Of a DNA stretch of 64,000 bases, positions 33,901 to 41,832 are shown piece after piece. The position numbers and the translations under genes were made by a program. Every line of letters begins with the position of its first letter. Position 1 is the first letter of the stretch. Under the pieces are notes generated by a model that worked only from the letters and a program-made list of their open reading frames with translations, did not search any database and was not told the origin of the DNA. The DNA comes from CAVVPY01 sp963750295. GTDB lineage: Bacteria > Actinomycetota > Actinomycetes > Mycobacteriales > Jatrophihabitantaceae. Location of the stretch: positions 496,001 to 560,000 of the forward strand of contig CAVVPY010000001.1 of NCBI GenBank assembly GCA_963750295.1, written 5' to 3'.

Positions 33901-34341
33901 TCAGCCCTGAGCCAGCCAGGCACGCAAGCCCTTCTCACCCGCGCGCATCATCAGGTCATGGTTGAACCGCAACGCCGGGCGGGCGAGCAGACCCGCGGCG
34001 CGAAGCATCCCGCGGCCGACCGCGACGTCCTCGTCGAACACCGCGACCGATCCCGCGTCGCCCGCGGCAACCGTCCATTGGCTGATGCCGCTCAGGTCAC
34101 CGCTGAGCCGCGCGCGTAACACGCCCCCGTCCGGGTCCTCGATCTCACGGTGCATCGCGAAGGTGAGCTCGTAGGGCAGCAGGCTGCGGCACCGCAGTTC
34201 GCCGGACGAGTCGTCGAGCCACCGCGCGGCGCGGATCTGCGGCCACCAGGTCGGGTAGGCCGCGACGTCGGCCAATGCAGCAAAGACCCGGTCGGGGCCG
34301 GCCGCGAACCGCCAGGTGGTGCGGAAGACATAGTTGCCCAC
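33901..34341 (-). CDS. SRPBCC (START-like/polyketide cyclase) family protein
   Basis: 146 aa helix-grip fold. YVFRTTWRFAAGPDRVFAAL and AAYPTWWPQI at the N-terminus, and a long C-terminal helix (MMRAGEKGLRAWLAQG). The ligand is unknown. Three base pairs after the phosphoribosyltransferase gene, on the same strand. Confidence 0.75.
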   Translation of the reverse strand: MGNYVFRTTWRFAAGPDRVFAALADVAAYPTWWPQIRAARWLDDSSGELRCRSLLPYELTFAMHREIEDPDGGVLRARLSGDLSGISQWTVAAGDAGSVAVFDEDVAVGRGMLRAAGLLARPALRFNHDLMMRAGEKGLRAWLAQG

Positions 34342-34344
34342 CGC

Positions 34345-34827
34345 TCAGGCGTCCTTGTTGGCAGAGCCGACCACCGGCGGGTCGACCGACCACGGGAAGT
34401 TGATCCACTTCTCGGTGCGCCGCCACACGTACTCACACGCCACGACCGAGCGCGGCTTCTCGTAGACCACCGCGCAGCGCACCTCGGCCACGTGCTCGGC
34501 GCAGAAGTCTTTGACCAGCCGCAGCGTGAGGCCGGTGTCGGCGACGTCGTCGGCGACGAGGACCCGCGCGCCGGACAGGTCGACCGCCTGCGGGACGGGC
34601 GGCAGGACCACCGGCAGGTCGAGGCGGGTGTCGACGCCGGTGTAGAACTCGACGTTGATGACGTGCAGGTTCTTCACGTCCAGCGCGTACCCCAGCCCGC
34701 CGGCGACGAACAGCCCACCGCGCGCGATCGACAAGATCACGTCGGGACGGTAGCCGTCGTCGGCGATCCGGGTGGCAAGTTCGCGCGTCGCGGTGCCGAA
34801 TAGCGACCAGCTCAGGTCCTCACGCAC
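34345..34827 (-). CDS. Purine-type phosphoribosyltransferase
   Basis: 160 aa. PRPP-binding motif RVLVADDVADTGLTL (near residue 90) and the N-terminal VILSIARGGLFVAGGL loop place it in type I phosphoribosyltransferases, close to xanthine/hypoxanthine salvage enzymes. GTG 34827 gives VREDLSWSLFGTATRELA; longer versions lack conservation. Divergent from the mutase gene at 34928. Confidence 0.8.
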   Translation of the reverse strand: MREDLSWSLFGTATRELATRIADDGYRPDVILSIARGGLFVAGGLGYALDVKNLHVINVEFYTGVDTRLDLPVVLPPVPQAVDLSGARVLVADDVADTGLTLRLVKDFCAEHVAEVRCAVVYEKPRSVVACEYVWRRTEKWINFPWSVDPPVVGSANKDA

Positions 34828-34893
34828 GCCGCCAGCCTGCCAGACCGGTTGCGAGGTCGACCACAGCGACAAGACCGCTGAACACCCGCTGAA

Positions 34894-34899
34894 TAGACT
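34894..34899 (+). promoter_or_regulatory. -10 element (TAGACT) for the ethylmalonyl-CoA mutase gene
   Basis: TAGACT lies 28 nt before the ATG at 34928, with GGAGGTGGAG as ribosome-binding site between them. No clear -35. Confidence 0.4.
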
Positions 34900-34927
34900 C
34901 ATCCCGCAGCGTCCGTGGAGGTGGAGC

Positions 34928-36913
34928 ATGCCGTTCCCGACCGACGAAGAACGTGACAGGCCGTGGATGATGCGGACCTATGCCGGGCACTCCTCGCCGG
35001 CTGAGTCGAACGCGCTCTACCGCCGGAACCTGACCAAGGGCCAGACCGGGCTCTCGGTGGCCTTCGATCTGCCGACGCAGACCGGCTACGACCCGGACGC
35101 GGAACTCGCGCGCGGCGAGGTCGGCAAGGTCGGCGTCCCGGTGTCGCACCTCGGCGACGTCCGGACGCTGTTCGACGGCATCCCGCTCGAGCAGATGAAC
35201 ACCTCCATGACGATCAACGCGCCGGCGATGTACCTGCTCGCGCTATACCTGGCCGAGGCAGAGGAGCAGCAGGCGGACTTCGCCCAGCTTGCCGGCACCA
35301 CCCAGAACGACATCATCAAGGAATACCTCTCGCGCGGGACCTACGTCTTCCCGCCCGGGCCGTCGCTGCGGCTGATCACCGACATGATCGCCTTCACCGT
35401 CCAGCACGTGCCGAAGTGGAACCCGATCAATGTCTGCAGCTATCACCTGCAGGAGGCCGGCGCGACGCCGGTGCAGGAGGTCGCCTTCGCCTTGAGCACG
35501 GCGATAGCGGTGCTGGACTCGGTGCGCGACTCCGGCCAGGTGCCGCAGGACGAGTTCGGCCCGGTCGTCGCGCGGATCTCGTTCTTCGTCAACGCCGGGG
35601 TCCGGTTCGTCGAAGAGACCTGCAAGCTGCGCGCGTTCGGCGAACTCTGGGACGAGATCACCCTGGAGCGCTACGGCGTCCAGGACGCGAAGGACCGGCG
35701 CTTCCGCTACGGCGTGCAGGTCAACTCGCTGGGGCTGACCGAGGCCCAGCCAGAGAACAACGTGTATCGGATCCTTCTGGAGATGCTCGCGGTGACGCTC
35801 TCGCGGGATGCCCGCGCGCGCGCCGTCCAGCTGCCGGCCTGGAACGAGGCGCTCGGATTGCCGCGCGCGTGGGACCAGCAGTGGTCGCTGCGCATGCAGC
35901 AGGTGCTCGCCTACGAGTCGGACCTGCTCGAGTACGAGGACATCTTCGACGGCTCGCACGTCATCGCCGCGAAGGTTGCCGAGATCAAGGCGGGTGCGCG
36001 CGCGGAGATCGACCGCATCCTCGAACTGGGCGGGGCCGTCGCTGCCGTCGAGTCGGGCTACCTCAAGTCCGCGCTGGTGTCCTCACTCGCGTTGCGCCGC
36101 CGGCGGATCGAGTCCGGCGAGGACGTCGTGGTCGGTGTCAATCGCTACACCGAGACCGAGCCGAACCCGCTGATCGGCGGTTCGGACGGTGGCATCCTTT
36201 CGGTGGACGTCGCCGTCGAGGAAGCCGCCAAGACCGCGATCCGGACGTGGCGGGACGGGCGCGACGCGGCCGCCGTGGACGAGGCGCTGACCGTGCTGCG
36301 TGATGCCGCCAAGACCGACGAGAACCTGATGCCCGCCTCGCTCGCCTGCGCCCGAGTCGGCGTGACCGTGGGGGAGTGGTCCGGCGTCCTGCGCGAGGTG
36401 TTCGGCGAGTACCGCCCGCCGACCGGCGTTGCCGGTGCAACCGGCGGCGGCCACGAGGGCTCGCTGTCCGAGGTGCAGCGCCGGGTGCACGCGCTGGGCG
36501 ACGAGCTGGGGCGTCCGCTGAAGTTCCTCGTCGGCAAGCCCGGCCTGGACGGGCATTCCAACGGCGCCGAGCAGATCGCGGTGCGGGCGCGCGACGCGGG
36601 TTTCGAGGTCGTCTACTCGGGGATCCGGCTCACGCCGGCGCAGATCGTCAAGGCCGCCGTCGAGGAGGATGTCGACGTGGTCGGGCTGTCGGTGCTGTCG
36701 GGCTCGCACTTGTCGGTCGTCCCGGACGTTGTGGCCGGGCTGCGAGCCGCCGGCCTCGACGACGTCCCGGTCGTGGTCGGCGGGATCATCCCGTTGGCCG
36801 ACGCCACGTTGCTGCGCGAGGGCGGAGTGGCGCGGGTGTTCACGCCGAAGGACTTCGAGATCACCGACGTGCTGGCCCAGATCGTCGACGCCATCGAGGC
36901 CGCCCGCGCGTAA
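34928..36913 (+). CDS. meaA: Ethylmalonyl-CoA mutase (MeaA/Ecm)
   Basis: 661 aa, single-chain B12-dependent acyl-CoA mutase. The N-terminal substrate barrel (about 1-510) has RPWMMRTYAGHSSPAESNAL, GLSVAFDLPTQTGYDPDAEL and the substrate loop LEQMNTSMTINAPAM. The C-terminal cobalamin domain (about 525-655) has the DxHxxG motif GLDGHSNGAEQ near residue 541, where His is the lower Co ligand. Length and sequence match the MeaA/Ecm branch, not two-subunit methylmalonyl-CoA mutase. It isomerises ethylmalonyl-CoA to methylsuccinyl-CoA. Ccr, epimerase and MeaB encoded nearby support this. Confidence 0.88.
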   Translation: MPFPTDEERDRPWMMRTYAGHSSPAESNALYRRNLTKGQTGLSVAFDLPTQTGYDPDAELARGEVGKVGVPVSHLGDVRTLFDGIPLEQMNTSMTINAPAMYLLALYLAEAEEQQADFAQLAGTTQNDIIKEYLSRGTYVFPPGPSLRLITDMIAFTVQHVPKWNPINVCSYHLQEAGATPVQEVAFALSTAIAVLDSVRDSGQVPQDEFGPVVARISFFVNAGVRFVEETCKLRAFGELWDEITLERYGVQDAKDRRFRYGVQVNSLGLTEAQPENNVYRILLEMLAVTLSRDARARAVQLPAWNEALGLPRAWDQQWSLRMQQVLAYESDLLEYEDIFDGSHVIAAKVAEIKAGARAEIDRILELGGAVAAVESGYLKSALVSSLALRRRRIESGEDVVVGVNRYTETEPNPLIGGSDGGILSVDVAVEEAAKTAIRTWRDGRDAAAVDEALTVLRDAAKTDENLMPASLACARVGVTVGEWSGVLREVFGEYRPPTGVAGATGGGHEGSLSEVQRRVHALGDELGRPLKFLVGKPGLDGHSNGAEQIAVRARDAGFEVVYSGIRLTPAQIVKAAVEEDVDVVGLSVLSGSHLSVVPDVVAGLRAAGLDDVPVVVGGIIPLADATLLREGGVARVFTPKDFEITDVLAQIVDAIEAARA

Positions 36914-36923
36914 TTGCGTCGCG

Positions 36924-37364
36924 TCATCCACTCACGGAGTCGGCCTCGACCAGCCGGGTGAGGCAATCGGTCCAGCCCTGGCGGTGCAGGTCGCGAGCGT
37001 CGGTCGACGGGTTTGCGCCGTGGGTCACGGTGACGATGGTGCCGCCGTCGGCACCCGCCAGGACGACGCTGACCTCGCTGCTCGAGTGCTCTCCGTCCCA
37101 CTGCCACGACGCGACCAGTCGCTCGCTCGGGACCACCTCGAGGAAGGTCGCGGTGGAGCCCAGGTCGATGACATCACTGCGCACTCGCCAGGTGCCGCCG
37201 ACGACTGGGTTGACTGCGTAGGTCGACTCGAGCCGGGCCGGCCAGTACCAACGGGCCAGTCGCTCGGCCTCGGTGAGGTCACGCCAGATCTCGACCGGCG
37301 CTCGCGCCACGGTTGCCGTGACGACGGCAGTGGTGTCGTCCGGAATCGCGCTCTCGACCGTCAT
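36924..37364 (-). CDS. SRPBCC/AHSA1-type protein
   Basis: 146 aa. Motifs TATVARAPVEIWRDLTEAE, RWYWPARLES and TVTHGANPSTDARDLHRQGW belong to the Hsp90-activator-like (AHSA1) SRPBCC group. Function unknown. Its ATG overlaps the upstream aldo/keto reductase stop (ATGA), so the two are co-translated. It converges with meaA. Confidence 0.75.
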   Translation of the reverse strand: MTVESAIPDDTTAVVTATVARAPVEIWRDLTEAERLARWYWPARLESTYAVNPVVGGTWRVRSDVIDLGSTATFLEVVPSERLVASWQWDGEHSSSEVSVVLAGADGGTIVTVTHGANPSTDARDLHRQGWTDCLTRLVEADSVSG

Positions 37365-38188
37365 CCGTTGTTCCGGTCCGGGTTCGGTCCGGTGCGCTCG
37401 TCGCGGTCGAGACCGGTGATCGCCGCGACGTCGTCGGGGTCGAGTTCGAAGTCGAACACGTCGATGTTCTCGCGGATGCGTGCCGGGGTGACCGACTTCG
37501 GGATGACCACGTTGCCGAGGTCGAGGTGCCAGCGGATCACGACCTGGGCCGCGCTCTTGCCGTACTTCTCGGCCAGGGACACGAGCACCGGGTCCTGCAG
37601 CACCGCGCCCTGCGCGATCGGCGACCAGGCCTCGGTGGCGATCTTGTGCGCGGTGTCGAACTCGCGCAGCGTCTGCTGGGTCAGGTACGGGTGCAGTTCG
37701 ATCTGGTTGACGGCCGGGGTCACGCCCGATGCCTCGATGATCCGCTCCAGGTGCGGCGGCTGGAAGTTCGAGACCCCGATCGAGCGGACCAAGCCGTCCT
37801 GGTGCAGCTTCACGAGTGCGCGCCAGGTGTCGACGTACCTGTCCTGCGCCGGCAGCGGCCAGTGGATGAGGTACAGGTCGAGGTAGTCGAGCCCGAGTTT
37901 CGTCCGGCTGTCCTCGAACGCCGCGAGCGCCTCGTCATAGCCGTGCGCGTCGTTGTTCAGCTTGGTCGTGATGAAGACGTCCTCCCGGGCGACGCCGGCC
38001 GAGGCGATCGCGCGCCCGACGGCCTCCTCGTTGCCGTACATCGCCGCAGTGTCGATCGACCGGTAGCCGGCCCCGAGCGCGGTGCTGACCGCTGCGGTGG
38101 TCTCGTCCGGGGGCACCTGGAACACCCCGAAGCCGAGTTGCGGCATGTCATGCCCGCTGTTGAGGGCAATGCTGGACTGGTCAGCCAT
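37361..38188 (-). CDS. Aldo/keto reductase
   Basis: 275 aa NADPH-dependent (beta/alpha)8 barrel. Family landmarks: GYRSIDTAAMYGNEEAVGRA (active-site Asp and Tyr), FITTKLNNDAHGYDEALAAF (Lys), LDLYLIHWPLP (His), IGVSNFQPPHLERI and VVIPKSVTPARIRENIDVFD (cofactor). Resembles 2,5-diketo-D-gluconate reductase-type AKRs; physiological substrate unknown. Divergent from nucS. Confidence 0.88.
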   Translation of the reverse strand: MADQSSIALNSGHDMPQLGFGVFQVPPDETTAAVSTALGAGYRSIDTAAMYGNEEAVGRAIASAGVAREDVFITTKLNNDAHGYDEALAAFEDSRTKLGLDYLDLYLIHWPLPAQDRYVDTWRALVKLHQDGLVRSIGVSNFQPPHLERIIEASGVTPAVNQIELHPYLTQQTLREFDTAHKIATEAWSPIAQGAVLQDPVLVSLAEKYGKSAAQVVIRWHLDLGNVVIPKSVTPARIRENIDVFDFELDPDDVAAITGLDRDERTGPNPDRNNG

Positions 38189-38265
38189 CTGTCGGAACCT
38201 CTCGTGTGAACGTGTCTGGTTAGTACCTATCCGCGCGCGGCCGAGGCCTCACCGCCGGACCCCGG

Positions 38266-38271
38266 TAACCT
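38266..38271 (+). promoter_or_regulatory. -10 element (TAACCT) of a leaderless nucS transcript
   Basis: TAACCT ends 6 nt before the nucS GTG. No Shine-Dalgarno sequence. Confidence 0.5.
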
Positions 38272-38277
38272 GCTGCG

Positions 38278-38937
38278 GTGCGGCTTGTCATCGCTCGGTG
38301 CAGCGTCGACTACGTCGGCCGGCTCACCGCCCATCTTCCACTTGCCAAGCGCCTGCTGATGATCAAGTCCGATGGCTCGGTGCTCGTCCACTCCGACGGC
38401 GGGTCCTACAAGCCGCTGAACTGGATGAGCCCACCCTGCACGCTGGTCGAGCGCGAGGGCGAGTGGACAGTGACCAACAAGGGCGGCGAGCAACTGATCG
38501 TGACGATCGAGTCGATCGAGCACGACAGTGCCCACGAGCTCGGGGTGGACCCCGGCCTGGTCAAGGACGGCGTCGAGGCGCATCTGCAGAAGCTGCTGGC
38601 CGAACAGATCCAGACGCTGGGGGACGGGTTCCGGCTGGTGCGGCGCGAATTCCCCACCCCGATCGGGCCGGTCGACATCATGGCGCGCGATGCGAATGGT
38701 CTGGCCGTCGCAGTCGAGATCAAACGTCGCGGTGAGATCGATGGAGTCGAGCAACTGACGCGCTATCTCGACCTGCTCAACCGCGACCCGCGCCTGGCCC
38801 CCGTCCGCGGGGTGTTCGCCGCGCAGGAGATCAAGCCGCAGGCGCGGACCCTGGCCGAGGACCGCGGCATCACCTGCCTTGTGTTGGACTATGACGCGCT
38901 GCGCGGGATCGACGATCCGACACAGCGGCTGTTCTGA
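38278..38937 (+). CDS. nucS: Mismatch-specific endonuclease NucS/EndoMS
   Basis: 219 aa. It cleaves both strands at mismatches and provides the non-canonical mismatch repair of actinobacteria lacking MutS/MutL. N-terminal DNA-binding/dimerisation domain (RLVIARCSVDYVGRLTAHLP); C-terminal RecB-like nuclease with IGPVDIMARD and VAVEIKRRGEIDGVEQLTRY (catalytic D-ExK). The C-terminus PTQRLF resembles the sliding-clamp-binding tail reported for this family. GTG start fits a leaderless promoter. Confidence 0.95.
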   Translation: MRLVIARCSVDYVGRLTAHLPLAKRLLMIKSDGSVLVHSDGGSYKPLNWMSPPCTLVEREGEWTVTNKGGEQLIVTIESIEHDSAHELGVDPGLVKDGVEAHLQKLLAEQIQTLGDGFRLVRREFPTPIGPVDIMARDANGLAVAVEIKRRGEIDGVEQLTRYLDLLNRDPRLAPVRGVFAAQEIKPQARTLAEDRGITCLVLDYDALRGIDDPTQRLF

Positions 38938-38947
38938 GATAGATTTG

Positions 38948-38963
38948 GTTACCGGTCGGTAAC
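38948..38963. promoter_or_regulatory. TetR-type palindrome before the 3-hydroxybutyryl-CoA dehydrogenase gene
   Basis: GTTACCGGTCGGTAAC, perfect GTTACC/GGTAAC arms (14 of 16 symmetric), 18 bp before the ATG and next to the likely -10 (TAGATT at 38940-38945). It resembles operators of TetR-family fatty-acid regulators (inference). Confidence 0.5.
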
Positions 38964-38981
38964 TTCTGGAGAGGACACGGG

Positions 38982-40757
38982 ATGGCACGGGAATTCCAGC
39001 GAGTGGGCGTGATCGGGCTCGGCACGATGGGGGCCGGGATCGCCGAGGTGTTCGCCCGCAACGGGCTCGACGTCGTCGCGGTCGAGGTGGACGACGACGG
39101 CATCCGTCGTGGTCGCGGGCACGTCGAGGGCTCGACGGCGCGCGCCGTCGCCCGGGGCAAGCTGTCCGAGGCCGACCACCAGGAACTGCTGGGCCGGGTC
39201 ACGTACACGACCGATCTCGGCGACCTGGCTGATGTCGACCTCGTCGTCGAGGCCGTGCCTGAGCATCTGGACCTCAAGCGCGCGATCTTCGGGCAGCTGG
39301 ACAAGATCTGCCGCCCGGACGCGATTCTCGCGACGAATACGTCCTCGCTGTCGGTCACCGAGATCGCCGTGAGCACCGGCCGTCCGGGCAAGGTCATCGG
39401 TCTGCACTTCTTCAACCCGGCGCCGGTGATGAAGCTGGTCGAGGTGATCCGCAGTGTGGTCACCGAACCGGACGTCGTCGAGGACGTCGAGGCGTTCGCG
39501 CAGCAGCTCGGCAAGACCGATGTGACCGTCGGCGACCGGGCGGGGTTCATCGCCAACGCGCTGCTGTTCGGCTACCTCAACCACGCGGTCGCGCTGTACG
39601 AGTCCCGCTACGCCAGCCGTGAGGACATCGACGCGGCCATGAAGCTGGGCTGTGGCCTGCCGATGGGCCCGCTCGCGCTGCTCGACCTGATCGGGCTCGA
39701 CACCGCCTTCGAGATCCTCGACACGATGTACCGCCAGGGTCGCGACCGTCTGCATGCGCCGTGCCCGCTGTTCAAGCAGATGATCACGGCGGGCCTGCTC
39801 GGTCGCAAGAGTGGCCGCGGGTTCTACACCTACGACCGCGCCGATTCACCGACCGTCGTCGACGATGCGCAGACGCCGAAGGGCGCCGCGGTGGACGCCC
39901 CGGCCCGTCCGGTCTCGACCGTCGGCGTCGTGGGCTCGGGCACGATGGCCACCGGCATCGTCGAGGTCTTCGCGAAGGCCGGCTATGACGTCGTGTTCGT
40001 GGCACGCAGCGAGGACAAGACCGGCAAGGTGCTCGCCGCGATCACCCGCTCGCTCGAGAAGGCCGTTCAGCGCGGCAAGCTCGACGATGCCGCGCGTGAC
40101 GCTGCCCTTGCGCGGATCACCGGTTCGACCTCGCTCGACGACCTGGCCGACGTCCAGTTGGTGGTCGAGGCGGTCGTGGAGGACCTCGCGGTCAAGCAGG
40201 TCCTCTTCTCGAACCTCGACGACATCTGCAAGCCGGGCACGGTGCTCGCCACGACCACGTCCAGCCTGCCGGTGATCGAATGCGCCTCTGCCACCTCGCG
40301 GCCGGCGGACGTGATCGGGATGCACTTCTTCAACCCGGCGACCGTGATGCGGCTGGTCGAGGTCGTGACCACGGTCGCGACGTCCGCGGATGTCGAGGCA
40401 ACGGTCCTCGAGGTGACCAGCCGGGTCGGCAAGCATGCGGTGCGCTGCGGCGATCGCGCGGGCTTCATCGTGAATGCGCTGCTGTTCCCGTATCTCAACG
40501 ACGCGATCAAGATGCTCGAAGCGCACTATGCCACTGCCGACGACATCGATTCGGCGATGAAGGTCGGTTGCGGCTACCCGATGGGACCGTTCGAGTTGCT
40601 GGACGTGGTGGGCAACGACGTGTCGCTGGCGATCGAGCGTGAGCTCTACGAGGAGTTCCGCGAGCCCGGTTTCGCGCCCGCGCCCCTGCTCGAGCACCTG
40701 GTCACTGCCGGGCGGCTCGGCCGCAAGACCGGCAAGGGGTTCCGCGACTACAGCTGA
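38982..40757 (+). CDS. 3-hydroxybutyryl-CoA dehydrogenase with two fused complete copies
   Basis: 591 aa made of two tandem dehydrogenase units. Unit 1, residues about 5-290, begins RVGVIGLGTMGAGIAEVFAR. Unit 2, about 305-591, begins TVGVVGSGTMATGIVEVFAK. Each has the NAD loop, VVEAV(P/V)E, NTSSL or TTSSL, GxHFFNP (catalytic His) and a C-terminal helical domain with GCGxPMGP. Single-unit enzymes are about 285 aa. It oxidises 3-hydroxybutyryl-CoA or reduces acetoacetyl-CoA; with the thiolase and Ccr encoded nearby it would feed crotonyl-CoA formation. ATG follows GGAGAGG. Confidence 0.88.
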   Translation: MAREFQRVGVIGLGTMGAGIAEVFARNGLDVVAVEVDDDGIRRGRGHVEGSTARAVARGKLSEADHQELLGRVTYTTDLGDLADVDLVVEAVPEHLDLKRAIFGQLDKICRPDAILATNTSSLSVTEIAVSTGRPGKVIGLHFFNPAPVMKLVEVIRSVVTEPDVVEDVEAFAQQLGKTDVTVGDRAGFIANALLFGYLNHAVALYESRYASREDIDAAMKLGCGLPMGPLALLDLIGLDTAFEILDTMYRQGRDRLHAPCPLFKQMITAGLLGRKSGRGFYTYDRADSPTVVDDAQTPKGAAVDAPARPVSTVGVVGSGTMATGIVEVFAKAGYDVVFVARSEDKTGKVLAAITRSLEKAVQRGKLDDAARDAALARITGSTSLDDLADVQLVVEAVVEDLAVKQVLFSNLDDICKPGTVLATTTSSLPVIECASATSRPADVIGMHFFNPATVMRLVEVVTTVATSADVEATVLEVTSRVGKHAVRCGDRAGFIVNALLFPYLNDAIKMLEAHYATADDIDSAMKVGCGYPMGPFELLDVVGNDVSLAIERELYEEFREPGFAPAPLLEHLVTAGRLGRKTGKGFRDYS

Positions 40758-40780
40758 TGGCTGTTGGGTGACGGATTCCC

Positions 40781-40816
40781 ATGATCAGAGACGGCGAATC
40801 GTCCGTCTCTGATCAT
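40781..40816. terminator. Bidirectional hairpin between convergent genes
   Basis: Perfect 14-bp arms ATGATCAGAGACGG/CCGTCTCTGATCAT with an 8-nt loop, placed between the dehydrogenase (plus) and DivIVA-like (minus) 3' ends. No T tract on either side; most likely a terminator shared by both directions. Confidence 0.65.
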
Positions 40817-40856
40817 CGCGGGACGTCACTCGAGCGCGCGGGACGTCACTCGAGCG
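40817..40856. repeat. Perfect 20-bp tandem duplication at the DivIVA-like gene 3' end
   Basis: CGCGGGACGTCACTCGAGCG occurs twice head to tail (40817-40836, 40837-40856). The duplication supplies the present stop codon of the minus-strand gene (TGA at 40828-40826). As 20 is not a multiple of 3, a single copy would put translation in another frame. Confidence 0.85.
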
Positions 40857-41782
40857 TCAGCCTCGGCGGCTCGCGCCTCGGACTTGTCGAGGGAGGCGCC
40901 GATGCCGCGGTGCAGGTCGCGCAACGACTGGTGGGACTCGTCGCGGATGTCCTGCAGGCGCCGCAGCTCCGCCAGGGCATCGTCGACGAGCTGCTTCGCG
41001 GTGGCCTGCGCCTCGGCGATCAGGTCCGCGGCCTGCTTGGTCGCCGCAGCTCGGTCCGTGTCGATGGCGCTGTACTCGGCGCTGCGCCGGGCCCGCAAGA
41101 TGATCTCGAAGTCGTCCTCGGCTCGCTGGCGGGCCTCGGTCGAGGTGGCTTCGAGCCGGTCGCGCTCGGCCAGGGCCTCGGCGTCGAGCCGGTTGCGCTC
41201 AGCCTCCGCCTCGCTGGACAGCCGCGCCTCCTCGGCCTGCACGCGGGCCACCGACTCGGCGAGCTCGGCCTCCACCGCGGCCTTGTGCTCCTGCACCTCC
41301 GCCATCCGGGTTCGGAACAGCTCGTCGGCCTCGGCCTGCCGGGCGATGGCGACCTCGAGGATCCGGTCGGCCTCGGCGGCAGCGGCGGCCTTCGTCCGCT
41401 TGGCCGCGTCGACCGCCCCGTTGCGGATCACCTCGGCCTCGTCCTGGGCGGCCACCCGCACCTTCGCGGCGTCGGCCTGGGCGGACTTCAGCAGCTGCGC
41501 GATGTGGTCTTCCACGTTGGCCGCCGTGACCATCTCGCTCGCGGCCCGCACCTGACGCCGCAGCGACTCGATCTGGGCGTGCGCGCTCGCCAGTTGGGCC
41601 GCGATGTCGGCGCTGCGGGCGGCGATGTTGTCGCGCTCGCTCGCGGCCTGCCGCAAATCTGCGTCCAGCTGGGCGATGTAAGTGTCGACCTGAGCCCGGT
41701 CATATCCACGCATGGCCGGGTCGAAGGCCGGTATCGCATCGGACAAGATGGGCAGGACGTCAGAATTATGGTCGGCAGCCAT
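40826..41782 (-). CDS. DivIVA-domain coiled-coil protein
   Basis: 318 aa. N-terminal DivIVA-like motif FDPAMRGYDRAQVDTYIAQL (about 20-40) followed by an almost continuous coiled coil of Ala, Glu, Arg and Gln to about residue 300. Related actinobacterial proteins organise polar growth or the cytoskeleton. The last residues VTSRALE come from a 20-bp tandem duplication. Without it the frame would run on through the hairpin (VTSRDDQRR and beyond), so the C-terminus has recently changed. Confidence 0.8.
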   Translation of the reverse strand: MAADHNSDVLPILSDAIPAFDPAMRGYDRAQVDTYIAQLDADLRQAASERDNIAARSADIAAQLASAHAQIESLRRQVRAASEMVTAANVEDHIAQLLKSAQADAAKVRVAAQDEAEVIRNGAVDAAKRTKAAAAAEADRILEVAIARQAEADELFRTRMAEVQEHKAAVEAELAESVARVQAEEARLSSEAEAERNRLDAEALAERDRLEATSTEARQRAEDDFEIILRARRSAEYSAIDTDRAAATKQAADLIAEAQATAKQLVDDALAELRRLQDIRDESHQSLRDLHRGIGASLDKSEARAAEADARVTSRALE

Positions 41783-41832
41783 GCCTCAATGTTCGCACTG
41801 CCGACGACCTGACCCCAACTTCCTCGGGTGTG

